Assembly (NCBI GenBank): GCA_012932295.1
Contig: JAAONU010000001.1
Coordinates: 32,271,449 to 32,335,448, forward strand
Source of the DNA: Cyclina sinensis
Taxonomy: Eukaryota > Mollusca > Bivalvia > Venerida > Veneridae
Length of the DNA stretch: 64,000 bases
Reading direction: 5' to 3'
The notes beneath the pieces were generated by a model, which saw only the letters and a program-made list of their open reading frames with translations, made no database searches and was not told the origin of the DNA. This document shows, in pieces, positions 44,901 to 52,058 of the stretch (position 1 is the stretch's first letter; the number at the start of each line of letters is the position of its first letter). The translations under genes were made by a program, and so were the position numbers.

Positions 44901-45579
44901 TGCTTGATTATTATAAAAAAGATTAAGGGATCAATATGTTTTCAATACTTGATCTTTAACATAATTACTTTTCTCTGTTCAAATTCTATACCTACCTAGA
45001 CTGCTAGATTCTACTGAAAAGCAAACTTTCACCAAAATGAAGGGAACATTTCAAATCCACATGGAGTCAGTTTGTACATTGGTCTGGCATTTCAAGAGGA
45101 ATCAATAAAAACTAATTGAAGAGTCAATATTTAAACCTCATCTAAATATTTCAACAACAACAACAAAAATATTATCATAAGTATTGATGGCAAATCTGTT
45201 ACTATTATATGAAATAAAACCCATGTTCCGACTGTCTTACCAGGATTCTGCCTGTAGTGGTCTGTCCTGATATCAGCTCTCCTGCCCAGTCTTTTGCCTC
45301 TGTAAGCCATCCAACCTCAGGGTCATGACCCTTTAAACTGAACAGACCTGGACTTTTTTCTTTGAATTCTTTGGAAGAGTCCTTGTTTATTGCCGTATTT
45401 GGAGTAATTATGGAACTTTTCCGTTGCCCTGATTTTCTTTGGCAGCATAAGTACATTATGAGCCTATAAATTATGATAACTACAAGTCCACCAGAGAGTG
45501 TTATCAAACTGGAAGCTAGAAAATAATACCATTTTCCACCTTCACAAGAATCCGCGTCTGTTGTATTCGTTCCCGACAT
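2865..45579 (-). CDS. slo: BK-type (Slo1-like) calcium-activated potassium channel, 5' portion, multi-exon
   Basis: Pore-forming subunit of a large-conductance K+ channel in the plasma membrane, opened by depolarisation and cytosolic Ca2+. Fourteen exons join with compatible phases into about 633 codons. In order: short extracellular N-terminus with an N-T-T sequon at residue 5; S0 (about 18-40); [13 protein letters not shown] linker; S1 (114-133); S2/S3 (about 150-200); S4 with R206, R209, R212; S5; pore with G288-Y289-G290-D; S6 ending IPEIAD; and RCK1 from about 342 (HIVVCGHI). Residues aligning with known Slo1 Ca2+ determinants are present: D361/D366, M512, E535 (alignment from family knowledge). 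RCK2 and the calcium bowl are off the left edge. S5/S6 and pore flanks differ noticeably from canonical Slo1, so a lineage-specific paralogue is possible. Introns are long, up to about 10 kb, and full of repeats. Confidence 0.93.
3760..4057 (-). repeat. tRNA-derived SINE
   Basis: The minus strand begins GCCCGCTTAGCTCAATAGG, a tRNA A-box region. It has a TTGTTAA anticodon-loop-like segment and a B box GGTTCGACCCC. The T stem and half of the acceptor stem do not pair well, so this is a SINE head or tRNA pseudogene, not a working tRNA. The body continues to about 3760 and includes TGAAATCAGTGTTAAACCC, a tail type seen in mollusc SINEs. Confidence 0.65.
4104..4978. repeat. interspersed repeat with GGGCCATCAGAGCCC start and CAGGTGAGCTAAAA end
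   Basis: Starts with a GGGCC palindrome and a degraded CTCACC-like motif and ends TGCTCAGGTGAGC. Internally it carries degenerate phrases (gccaaatttcag, tttagaagaag) shared with the next two elements. No coding capacity. Confidence 0.55.
5106..6058. repeat. interspersed repeat, second copy
   Basis: Begins ATGGCCCTAAAACACTCACC and ends near TTGTGAGCTAAAAA. Shares internal phrases with the neighbour at 4104-4978. Non-coding. Confidence 0.5.
6587..7602. repeat. interspersed repeat, third copy with clear inverted ends
   Basis: Begins GAGGGCCATAATGGCCC followed by GGCTCACCTGA, and ends TGCTCAGGTGAGC. The GCTCACCTGA/TCAGGTGAGC tips are inverted repeats. The interior has repeated 'gtgacctagtttttgacc' phrases. 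No ORF of substance. Confidence 0.6.
7603..10275. other. intronic sequence without recognised features apart from the 9-nt candidate
   Basis: AT-rich. Only the 7838-7846 microexon candidate and a poly-A run near 9529 stand out. Open frames here are short and unsupported. Confidence 0.5.
7838..7846 (-). CDS. candidate 9-nt BK microexon in the RCK1-RCK2 linker
   Basis: On the coding strand a long pyrimidine tract ends in ttatag, followed by TGTCTGCAG and then GTATGT. Nine nucleotides preserve phase 1 between exon 14 and the next candidate exon and would add Leu-Ser-Ala. The Slo1 linker is a known site of alternative splicing. The call rests on splice-site shape only. Confidence 0.3.
10276..11165. 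mobile_element. non-autonomous inverted-repeat element with CG-rich tips
   Basis: The left tip (TACTGTGAAATCATTT then AATTCGC) and the reverse complement of the right tip (TACTATGAAATCATTT then GTTCGCG) match imperfectly over about 40 bp. Both are followed by several CGCG-containing words in otherwise AT-rich DNA. The inside holds an AAAT microsatellite near 10725-10755 and no transposase. Likely a MITE or foldback element. Confidence 0.65.
11166..13232. other. intronic sequence without recognised features
   Basis: AT-rich intron of the BK gene directly downstream (coding sense) of exon 14. Short unsupported ORFs only; nothing else recognised. Confidence 0.5.
13233..13309 (-). CDS. slo: BK exon 14: Cys-rich end of RCK1
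   Basis: 77 nt. Completes Arg, then [14 protein letters not shown] and MIKKCRCRP, the conserved CK-CH...IKKC segment of Slo channels. Acceptor tttcag, donor CAT|GTAAGT, phase 1. Confidence 0.94.
13589..13747 (-). CDS. slo: BK exon 13: end of RCK1
   Basis: 159 nt. Reads [20 protein letters not shown], then [10 protein letters not shown], then [14 protein letters not shown]. Acceptor tatttcag. Donor AAAAG|GTTAAG is weaker than the others but sits exactly where the EVKR-A(F/Y) junction requires. Phase 2. Confidence 0.93.
13800..14600. repeat. degenerate ~28-30 bp minisatellite (AACAGGAACAAGT family)
   Basis: Repeats of GGTCAAACAGGAACAAGT plus AAACAAACA, with a higher-order duplication of about 137 bp (shared TTGCGAAAAAGAAGCGG at about 14085 and 14222). 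A short tail of the same repeat reappears at about 15405-15470, implying that the 14640-15400 block was inserted into the array. Confidence 0.8.
14640..15400. repeat. interspersed repeat splitting the minisatellite
   Basis: Contains phrases shared with positions 1-100 and 900-1250 (gacagacca...tttgcaaaac..atacc, catcttcgatgggg; ttcataa...taaag). No coding capacity seen. It is flanked on both sides by AACAGGAACAAGT repeats. Confidence 0.5.
15566..15678 (-). CDS. slo: BK exon 12: RCK1
   Basis: 113 nt. Reads [14 protein letters not shown] then [21 protein letters not shown]535 aligns with the Slo1 EMYTE glutamate. Acceptor atttcag, donor GA|GTAAGT, phase 2. Confidence 0.95.
16199..16354 (-). 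CDS. slo: BK exon 11: RCK1
   Basis: 156 nt, 52 codons. Reads [16 protein letters not shown], then [20 protein letters not shown], then [13 protein letters not shown]512 aligns with the Slo1 methionine known to affect Ca2+ sensing. Acceptor ctgtag, donor CCA|GTAAGT, phase 0. Confidence 0.96.
17083..17235 (-). CDS. slo: BK exon 10: RCK1 core
   Basis: 153 nt, 51 codons. Reads [15 protein letters not shown], then [20 protein letters not shown], then LLQYHNK, a Slo1 family signature. Acceptor ctttcag, donor AAG|GTAAAG, phase 0. Confidence 0.96.
18300..19811 (+). mobile_element. Tc1/mariner-type transposon, complete, 1512 bp
   Basis: Perfect 26-bp terminal inverted repeats start TACTGACGGAAAAATATAAC at 18300-18325 and are mirrored at 19786-19811. 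TA target duplications lie at 18298-18299 and 19812-19813. It encloses one intact transposase ORF. It sits antisense inside the BK intron between exons 9 and 10. Perfect ends and an open ORF point to recent insertion. Confidence 0.95.
18597..19613 (+). CDS. Tc1-like DD34E transposase
   Basis: Cuts and joins the transposon ends at TA sites. The start used is ATG 18597 ([19 protein letters not shown]); an in-frame upstream ATG at 18573 adds eight residues. N-terminal helix-turn-helix ([18 protein letters not shown]), a GRPR-type hinge (HPGRPRVTS), and a second HTH ([13 protein letters not shown]). The catalytic triad is intact: D in FTDESRF, D in QQDNARPH, E in [12 protein letters not shown], with 34 residues between the second D and the E, which defines the Tc1 type. 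No stop or frameshift in 338 codons. Base composition is GC-richer and CG-containing, unlike the AT-rich flanks, as expected for a newly arrived element. Confidence 0.96.
   Translation: MPRISENDRLRAVGMLQAGIAQNAVAQRFGVHRNTISALWRRFQQRGNVRDLPHPGRPRVTSIRQDNYIRLTHLRNQFQPATLTARTIPGLRPISGRTVRNRLREHSITPRRPAIRPTLLLRHRQRRRQWCRQYLRLPRAYWNNVLFTDESRFHLESSDGRVRVYRRRGERYLDPCVFQRQRFGGGGSIMVWGGISSQGRTQLVIVRGNLTGVRYRDEIVIPHVLPFLQRQGRNMTFQQDNARPHVARVVTGFLAQQNVSVLPWPAVSPDLSPIEHVWDEMKRRLRQRRNQPLTLDQLAQTLVNIWNTIPQAVIANLVASMPRRCRACLNANGGHTRY
20153..21325. mobile_element. hAT-like non-autonomous element with 8-bp target duplication
   Basis: Tips are CAGACATGG and CCATGTCTG. Direct TTTTTATA copies (20145-20152 and 21326-21333) form an 8-bp target duplication, the hAT hallmark. 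Subterminal regions are full of GTAATCA/TGATTAC words on both strands. The inside (about 20892-21020) holds a vestigial BED-finger-like peptide ([12 protein letters not shown]) and no transposase core. Confidence 0.85.
20892..21019 (+). pseudogene. vestigial BED-type zinc finger of a hAT transposase
   Basis: One frame reads [13 protein letters not shown], then [18 protein letters not shown], then stops. The KCKLC segment resembles the first half of BED fingers that begin hAT transposases. The second half (His/Cys ligands) and catalytic part are missing. Confidence 0.4.
21590..21760. repeat. ~40-bp tandem repeat, about 4-5 copies
   Basis: Repeats of GACCTGGACTGTCC-GTAAAAT then GACACAACTGGAC. 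Imperfect copies; non-coding, in BK intron 9. Confidence 0.7.
22682..22787 (-). CDS. slo: BK exon 9: RCK1
   Basis: 106 nt. Reads [20 protein letters not shown] then [15 protein letters not shown], typical of Slo1 RCK1. Acceptor atttcag, donor AAG|GTAATA, phase 0. Confidence 0.95.
23330..24312. repeat. interspersed repeat with internal ~120-bp reiterations, ending CTCAGGTGAGCTAAAA
   Basis: Several copies of a 'gccac..aggaacatttttgtgaaattattttgaaa' unit precede the CATGCTCAGGTGAGC tip shared with the 4-7.6 kb elements. The left end is unclear. In BK intron 8. Confidence 0.5.
25813..25923 (-). CDS. slo: BK exon 8: first strand of RCK1
   Basis: 111 nt. Reads [20 protein letters not shown] then [17 protein letters not shown]. 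The VCGHI dinucleotide-fold strand and the KDF/HKD aspartates, involved in RCK1 Ca2+ sensing in Slo1, are conserved. Acceptor tttgcag, donor CAA|GTAAGT, phase 2. Confidence 0.95.
26286..26377 (-). CDS. slo: BK exon 7: S6 end and RCK1 linker
   Basis: 92 nt. Reads [18 protein letters not shown] then [12 protein letters not shown]. The Glu and Asp of IPEIAD occupy the S6-end acidic ring positions, which are Glu/Glu in human Slo1. Acceptor tttgtag, donor AAAAA|GTAAGT, phase 2. Confidence 0.93.
26620..27345. repeat. degenerate tandem repeat around TATGGATCCA
   Basis: Irregular copies of 'accagcattaagtatggatccagagtcc' and related 'catgaatctatggccaagcctcaccctatctgc' blocks. Non-coding, BK intron 6. 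Confidence 0.65.
27760..28943. repeat. ~41-bp minisatellite abutting BK exon 6, each unit carrying a 5' splice-site-like motif
   Basis: About 28 units. On the coding (minus) strand the common unit reads TCATTGTAAGTAGACTGGCA followed by CTGATATTAT. The same ATTGTAAGTAGA word forms the real donor of exon 6 at 28938-28946, and GCTGGCAC variants match the exon end (GTGCCAGC). At least 15 units keep ATTGTAAGT. A ~45-bp variant unit with TTACTTTAAATGA-TGATGAC recurs. Confidence 0.93.
28944..29114 (-). CDS. slo: BK exon 6: pore helix, selectivity filter, S6 start
   Basis: 171 nt, 57 codons. Begins LENSGD (canonical VENSGD or LENSGD), then [20 protein letters not shown] with the K+ filter, then [14 protein letters not shown] and IFICASI into S6. 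Acceptor tttttag, donor ATT|GTAAGT, phase 0. The donor lies directly against a tandem array built from copies of this exon-intron junction. Confidence 0.96.
29450..30195. repeat. interspersed repeat ending GTGCTCAGGTGA
   Basis: Rich in 'gacctagtttttgacc', 'aaactcatt..agagatcaagacaaacattctgaacaagt' phrases also present at 7.1-7.6 kb. Ends CTAGTGCTCAGGTGATAAAA. Left boundary unclear. A degenerate tRNA-like stretch (about 29311-29375) precedes it. Confidence 0.5.
30358..31000. repeat. interspersed repeat beginning AAGAGGACAATGAAAACACTCACC
   Basis: Opening CACTCACCTGAGTATAACTG matches the CACTCACCTGTGTATACATG opening at 5140. The interior shares 'gaggtctac.agac..tgcttcatgccaaattt' phrases. The right end is not clear. 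Confidence 0.45.
31143..31795. repeat. interspersed repeat with internal ~165-bp duplication and GGAC microsatellite
   Basis: Begins GAGCACTGCTGGGCAGAGCA and ends AATATGCCTCCTTCAGACAT. The inside has two copies of a block with 'gaccttgacctttgacatattgaccccaaaat', then GGACGGACGGACGGATGG near 31700. Confidence 0.55.
34296..34538. mobile_element. pogo/Tigger-like MITE, 243 bp
   Basis: Ends CAGTCCACACT and AGAGTGGACTG are inverted, and flanking TA dinucleotides at 34294-34295 and 34539-34540 fit a TA target. Internal words GTCGAATT, CTAAGTCGAA, ATTCGAGATATCGAG are typical of pogo-like ends. No coding sequence. Confidence 0.7.
34840..34890. repeat. TTATC pentanucleotide microsatellite after an AATAAA-type tail
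   Basis: GACTTAAATAAAATTATCTT followed by TATCT repeats. This looks like the 3' tail of a non-LTR retrotransposon fragment, but the body was not identified. Confidence 0.5.
36363..36514 (-). CDS. slo: BK exon 5: S4 voltage sensor and S5
   Basis: 152 nt. Completes a Gly, then [20 protein letters not shown] carries the S4 arginines (R206, R209, R212). S5 follows, ending SAGGFLHL. The S4-S5/S5 stretch [15 protein letters not shown] differs from usual Slo1. Acceptor tttcag, donor CTG|GTGAGT, phase 0. Confidence 0.95.
36969..37080 (-). CDS. slo: BK exon 4: S2-S3 and S3
   Basis: 112 nt. Reads [20 protein letters not shown] then [17 protein letters not shown], nearly colinear with Slo1 ([21 protein letters not shown]). 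Acceptor attttcag, donor CTAG|GTATGT, phase 1. Confidence 0.95.
38625..38721 (-). CDS. slo: BK exon 3: S1-S2 loop and S2
   Basis: 97 nt; the first base completes a Tyr codon. Reads NPVETCVPW, then [14 protein letters not shown] and MIYFFIR, matching the Slo1 loop cysteine and S2. Acceptor cttacag, donor AGG|GTAAGA, phase 0. Confidence 0.93.
39450..39511 (-). CDS. slo: BK exon 2: S1 helix
   Basis: 62 nt after a ctttttcag acceptor. Encodes [20 protein letters not shown] plus two bases. It is short, hydrophobic and matches Slo1 S1 ending in YFID. Donor TA|GTAAGT, phase 2. Confidence 0.92.
41690..43866. repeat. 30-bp minisatellite in BK intron 1, about 70 copies
   Basis: Unit TCTTACATGTCTGGATTGCC then TACATTACTG. 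Because 30 is a multiple of 3, all frames stay open and give artefactual [14 protein letters not shown] ORFs. On the BK coding strand each unit reads ...CAT-GTAAGACAGTAATG, sharing GTAAGACAGT with the real exon 1 donor at 45231-45240. A higher-order duplication of about 858 bp (starts near 41547 and 42405) includes non-repeat flank (ATTGCCTGCATTTTGATGTG). Confidence 0.95.
43867..45240. other. BK intron 1, 5' part
   Basis: Unique-looking AT-rich DNA between exon 1 and the minisatellite. No exon or RNA gene recognised. Confidence 0.5.
45241..45579 (-). CDS. slo: BK exon 1: start codon, N-terminus, S0, S0-S1 linker
   Basis: Encodes residues 1-113, from [11 protein letters not shown] to TTTGRIL. 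ATG is the first in frame after a TAA 15-17 nt upstream on the coding strand. The hydrophobic S0 segment begins [15 protein letters not shown] and is followed by CC and basic residues. The [17 protein letters not shown] stretch matches the Slo1 S0-S1 linker. Donor is CTG|GTAAGA, phase 0. Confidence 0.93.
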
Positions 45580-47466
45580 TTTCCTTTTAATTTAATTTCT
45601 TTTCACACTGATAAATCCATGTAAACCTTCAACACTGTTAACTGTTTTCTGTAGCTAATCATTGTTAATGTGAACCACATGCGAAATCTATACGCGAGCA
45701 TATGATAATTAAACGCTATTATCTATAATGTTTATCCGTTTCTTGGTATATATCCATAGGGACAGACATGCAATGACTAGCAGCACTAAACTGTCAATTT
45801 CCAGCCGCTGACAACTGAACGCTGCCGTAATTTCCGATACATAGTCGCATTGCAGCTGTGTGAAAGAGATTATCGACAAACGTTGTGGAAAAAAAAACGT
45901 TTTCCAATACACACCGGCATAGGATTCATTCAATAGAAGGCGGATTACTTTTCCCTTCCCATAAGATTCCCAGGAAAATATCACGTGCTGCGATTACTTT
46001 CATTTTGGTTCATCTCCTGCTCGGATTATAAAAATCAGCACCAGAAACGCCAACGTGATGCCATTCATAAGTTCACAAAAAGGGGGACTGGTGCGGGGCT
46101 AAGATGGTTAGTTGGAGTCAGTTGTGGTCAAAATTTGTCAGAAATCACGTTATCACTGATGCCAGGTATTATAGGCAAGGATCCGCTTTCTCCAATCGTA
46201 CAACCGTTATCCATTGGGGTCAGTTGTGGTCAAAACTCCAGGTATTATAGGTGAGGGTTACGACCTCAGAATCAGCTATCTTCAATCTAGATTCATTTTC
46301 GAGTGTTTGTCTTGTTACAACCGTTATCGGTATAATTTATAATGCGATCGCATATTAATTCTCAATCTGCTTTATTTAATTCTTGGAGCCCAAAGCCAAG
46401 AAGCCAAAACGAAACAGAACAAACTTTAGTGACCCTTTTTAAATGAACATGGAAGAATCAAGTCATTTGATTTTCGTGGTTTTACACCATTTTTAAGAAG
46501 AATAAATGAAGAATACTTTCATAGGATAATAAATCTTCTGCTTTCAATAACCAGAAAGAGATACTTTTTCTTCTTAATTTCTATTGATTCTCCGAGGTTA
46601 TAAATCGATATCGGCCGATACGGTATAACCAAGGGGAATAATTTCATCAGTAAGATGGCAAAATTACTCCAACTGCTTGTTGAACATGCGAAATCAAAAG
46701 ACCGATTCTGGAGAATTAATTATATCTCTTGACTTTCATTACTCTGGTTTAGAGAACACGGTTGTAATTGCGGCAAAACATTTTCTCAGCCAAAAAGGTG
46801 AAGAAAATGTACTTATTGACACCAGAAATAGAAGTGTTTCTCATGATTTTCTCGACTTACTGTAACATTTTTTGGCTTTACTTTTGTCATGAAAGATTTC
46901 TCTCGAGAATCACAGGTTTTAACTTACAGAAAGTGTTTCCAAGAGTACTCAAGTGCAAATAATACAAAATGCTTACAATTTGCGTGATAACCTCGTGTGC
47001 CAACCGTTATCAACAACCACCTACCCCACCGTCAGACGCACTTTGACCAAATCCAGGGTGTCGGGAAAAGGGTACCGAGTTGGATAAAGTGCGACTACAT
47101 ATAAATTACAGACAAGTTCGATAACTAATGTTGATTATAATATATGTGAAATCCATAATAAACTTACCAAAATTCTAATCCAGAGATATCTATTCAACTT
47201 TTTTCAATACAGATTACTCACAGTCGCTGGTTCGGGTTCTTATTTTTCCCTGGAGTCCTTACCATCCGAATCTCCTTGTTTGCCCATTTGCCTGTCATAG
47301 AACAGGTAAGGTTAGAAACTGATTGTGCTACCAGTAGATGGCTACTTGTCCAGAGAAAAGTTAGCTACATGTGCTACTTGACAGCTACTAAAAAGTAGCA
47401 AATAGTATCTGGTAAACAACCTCTCTTCTTGCTGATGTCCAACGTGTTCTAGACACAATTTATAAC

Positions 47467-47745
47467 AGGTGTACCTATTTGCACCTTTTGATGGTGTACA
47501 TTTCAAAGTACAGCATATTACTTGCTAAAATATAAGAGTAGCTGACAATTTATCTTTTCTGATCCATGTATCCAATACCAAGATATAATACACCTACCCA
47601 GATATCTTCACTGGGCTCACCAGATACATGTACCTTTTGATTGTGTACACATCAATGTACAGCATATTATATACTAAAACATACACGAAGCTGGTCATTT
47701 ATTTGTTCCCTTATGCACAAAGGCATATGACGTACCAGGATATAA
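47467..47745. repeat. ~165-bp duplication (GTGTACA...AGATATAATA)
   Basis: Two copies share TGTACCTTTTGATGTGTACA-like starts, ACAGCATATTA and CCAGATATAATA-like ends. The second copy runs into the octamer-containing tandem array. Confidence 0.6.
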
Positions 47746-48172
47746 TAGACCTATGCAAATATCTTCACAGAGCTCACCAGCTTCCAGAATATAATACAGT
47801 AGTCCTATGCAAATATCTTCACAGAGCTCACCAGCTACCAGAATATAGTAGACCTATGCAAATATCTTCACAGAGCTCATCAGCTACCATAATGTAATAT
47901 AATAGACCTATGCAAATATCTTCACAGAGCTCACCAGCGAAAAGAATATAGTATAGTAGACCTATGCAAATATCTTCACAGAGCTCACCAGTTACCAGAA
48001 TATAATATAATAAACCTATGAAAATATCTTTACAGAGCTCACCAGTTACCAGAATATAATATAATAGACCTATACAAATATCTTCACAGAGCTCATCAGC
48101 TACCAGAATATAATATAGTAGTCCTTTGCAAATATCTTCACAGACCTCTCCAGCCACTTGTATCTTTTTTGT
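47740..48172. repeat. ~54-bp tandem array with octamer motifs, 8 copies
   Basis: Unit GACCTATGCAAATATCTTCA then CAGAGCTCACCAGCTACCAG then AATATAATATAGTA. ATGCAAAT (POU octamer consensus) is intact at 47753, 47807, 47856, 47910 and 47964; later copies read ATGAAAAT, ATACAAAT and TTGCAAAT. On the minus strand each unit also contains CTGGTGAGCTC. Confidence 0.9.
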
Positions 48173-51100
48173 ATACCTCGTGTACACCGTATTACTTTAT
48201 TAACTAAAACTTTTTAACTGTTGCAAATATTACTGATATAATCAAGTAATTTTTTTAAATATATAACTAAAATAACACACATATATACGGAAGGGTATCA
48301 AGATCAAAAGCGTATTGACACTTTTTTTTTGGTCAATCGTTTAAATGATCGGTTTTCTATCTTGTAGTCTCATTCTTTTAATACCTTCGATTATTTTATT
48401 TCTTCAGTTTTCCTTTAGTGATACGTGCACTAATTTTGTAATTCTATTAAGTTTTTGTACTGTTTCTACGCTCTTTTCAAGTTAACTCCAGTTGATTCCG
48501 TTATGCAATTTCGCTTTCTGCGATAATCTTTTGCGAGTCTAAAAGTCTACTAAATGATAGCTCTGCATATCACCAGCGATTAGATTCAATGTTATTGTAA
48601 TCTTGAGTCTCAAAAATATATATTACTTTCTTTAATCTGATTTGAGAAATGGCATATTTTTTAATTGTTTGAAGAATGGCTACGGAGTGATTTCCCTTTG
48701 CTGGATGAGGACCTTGACAGTCAAGGATCGCTTCCGTAACCTATGCAACTGGTATTTTTCCTTGACAAATATATCCAACTGTATGTGAAAACAGGATGAT
48801 TACCAACTGACTTTTTTGTAAATCAAGAACGCTATAATTTGATTGTCCCTTCTATGCCAGTTGTGAAACTCTACAACATTGTTTCCCTCACGACTTGGTA
48901 TTGTTGATAATCCTTGTTCCAGACTAATCAGTAATTTTTGAAACATATTGGAATTATTTGAAAATTTCATGACAAATGTGAGTACACAAAGAATATTATA
49001 AAGCTAAATATAATTCTCTGTCCTTCGTAAAAATGTATTATGGCGGTATTTTGGATTAGGTTTTTGGATTTTACAAAAGAAAAAAGCTTTCATAAAAGTT
49101 CGACCATATTTTAGGCCAGATAATGCGTATTCTGCTGCCCTTGTCTCTTAATTTCAGCCTTTCAGGTTGTTGATACACCCATAATCATTGTACATGTATT
49201 ATACTTTTTAGATCAGCAAGTTCTCTACTGCTATTTCTATTCAGTAAAAGTAAAAAGCTAGTCTTAAAGACGATCCACAGAGAGCGCTTGGAAGTCTCAC
49301 GAATGGTGAAGATTGCATCTGTTGTTTGTAAACAGGCTATAAAAAGTCCACTGCGTATGAACTGTTGCCATTCCTTGGCATAGACTGTCTTGTTATAATC
49401 ATTGTGCCCTTGAGTGCCATTATGGAGAAACAACTGCAAAAACTCAGTCTTTCACTTCGCTTAGTCATGGAATATTCAACGCCCATGCTAAATATTTGTA
49501 ATTTTAGTTACATATTTTGCATCTTGAGCAAACTGTTAACATTCCCACACTTTCCAACACTCAAAGAAACATTTTGTTTAGATGTTTTCCAAAGGAGAAA
49601 AGTGTACTGATGAGGCACACTGCATTGATCAATGGGGGATTGGTTGAGGGGTGGGGGGCGGGGGGGGATGGCGGTGAGTTTTAGAAGATTAGATCTACCA
49701 GAAGTTGTGCTTGTTGCGCTAAATATTTTAATGTCAAACATGGCTCGATTTTAACCAACTGTATGCATTTTTTTGAAGTCATTAGTACCATCTGCCCTAA
49801 ACGAGGCCGAGCCAATATTTGCAAGGAGTGAAAACTCTCCATATTAAGTGGTAAGCTATGTTTAGGTGAAACGTGTAAGAAATTCCTTTTTTTGTGCCAG
49901 AAATTCCTAGTATCTACTCTAGATTAAATTTTGTTTAAAAAAAATCCTTTTGATATAGGTTCCGGTACAGCTGAACTCCAGAAAGCTGAGTTTGGAAAGA
50001 ACAGATAACACAGATGTTGTGTGACCTTTTGGATATAACCAACCTTTTAAGAAGGAAAGAAGTGTGCAATGTTTGTTGGTATATCTTCTTTGTTATTTGT
50101 TTCGCCTTTCTGTACAGAATAACTCTTTTTCTCGTGATTTGCTATATATTACAGAAATTAGAATTCGATATGTAGAGAATATAGCTAAGATTAAGAGAAT
50201 GATGAAAATCATAGAGTCGAATCTTAACCTTACACTGTAGACCAGAACGCTTCCCATAACCAGTTATCAATTGATGGATCCCAGACCCCTCACATCTGCA
50301 CGATTTAACAAAGAATTACAGTTATATTTTCACCACAAACAAATATAATAACAAAAGAGCACATCGTCATGTTTGTGGGTAAAACCTAATGTTATAAGAT
50401 TTAAGAGTCATTCTGTGGATCCATGAATAATGATCATGTTTTTAGTACGTTGAATGATGATAATGATTTTCGTTTACTTCAACAGTCGCGATTTTATAAA
50501 ATACAATCTGTAAGAGATAATAATTTAAGATAAATGTCGTGTTAATTGCTAGAGTCTGTAATTAAAACTCAACTAGTAATTATACTGAGTCATTTTCTGT
50601 CTTGCACCCGAAAAAAGTATTTCTAACTTTATAGATTAACAGTTGTCGTAGATTAACAAAGCGGCCTTTCCGTAAGTTTTTAATCCACAGTTTTCACAGG
50701 CCGGTCTCGGTTTCCCCTGCATTATTAAAGAAAGACTTTTCTTTTCTTTTTCGAATAAATCTAGTTTTTAAAAAAATATCGCAACACTAATTGCCCGCCA
50801 AATACAATCAATCTGCGCCAGAATCACAGTGAAATAGACAAAATGCCCGCAAAAAAACAACAACAAAAAAGCACGCCGATGCAAACAGTTCTCACGATAG
50901 AATTAACAAAAACTCGCGAAAAAGTTGGGGGGTGGGGGGCGTTAACATTCACACTATATACATGTACTACATACTGGACAACACAATAAGCTTATATACA
51001 TGTACCCCTGAGCAATGCATTAGTCTCACCCATCAATATTTAATGCCCTTTTGTTTCAAATTGTTTGACAGAAAGACAATTTTATATTGAAATCTTTTCT

Positions 51101-52058
51101 CTTTTTTCAGTTAAAAATAAATTTCAATCATTTATATACATGTTATGCTGCATATTTCGACAAAGCAATAATTTATGTAGTCGTTACGTAATATTTATGA
51201 TCAATAATTATGTAGAAGAGCAAAGATTTTAGAAGTACGTGTAGTGTGTTATGTCTGTTAACGACGATAGTTACTGATATGATGTTGTGTTTGCTTGTTT
51301 TGTGTTTTTTTTTTCAAAGAAATTCCAAGTTTCAGAAGACAGACTTTGTCTCATAACTAAAATAGAAATGTGACATTAGCTGTTTGTGTTTCAGTAAGAG
51401 CAAGCAGCAGCAGCAGCAGTAGCAGCAACTTCAGCAACAACAACAATATATGTATTTATATATTTGTATAGTCAAGGACATTTTTAGATCGAGATACATG
51501 CCAAAATGCACGATTTTCCTATTAGAATATAGAATCTCTGTCCAGTATGTAACAAATTGCCAACATCTCCAAGCTTATACGAGGGTAGTTATAAAAATAC
51601 AACAACCCCGTAAATACTTTATAGCTTTTTTAAAAGAAAATAATTTACATGTATTTCTTACAAAACAGTGAAGGAGACGTGTCAGTTGTGTTTTACTTGG
51701 CTTAACTTGTCTTACTGCAGGTTTAAATTTTGAGGACATGTTATCATTATTTTTAGGGAAAGAAAAAATGATCGAAAGAAAGAAAGACAGGTAGAAAGAC
51801 AGAGTTAGAAGGAAAAAAGTCTCCATTTTCCTCATTAGTTTACCCCTTTCTAAGGCCCCAACCACGTGCATCCCTTTCATGACATTTAGCGACGCCCATT
51901 TTTGTAGCTTGCATCACTCGGATCACCACGGCAGTTTACGGAAATACACACTCAGCGTTTGACTGCGGATACGGAAATAGTCGAGTTGTTACTATCATCA
52001 CTTACGTAGATTTATGTAAATATCTTGCAGGCTTTTTTCGTGCTTGTTGCTTCGCTCA

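Larger units (their letters stand above)
45580..52050. other. intergenic region between two divergent genes
   Basis: Holds the unlocated BK promoter/5' UTR side and the upstream flank of the plus-strand gene. Includes a short duplicated phrase (GGGGTCAGTTGTGGTCAAAA, CCAGGTATTATAGG) at 46110-46255, the 47.4-48.2 kb repeats, G-runs at 49633-49675 and 50925-50941, and a CAG/CAA run at 51403-51446. No convincing coding exon. Confidence 0.5.

Noticed and set aside
45985..46254. 89-codon ORF next to the BK start
   Set aside because: Contains a short duplicated non-coding phrase and no recognisable domain; likely chance.
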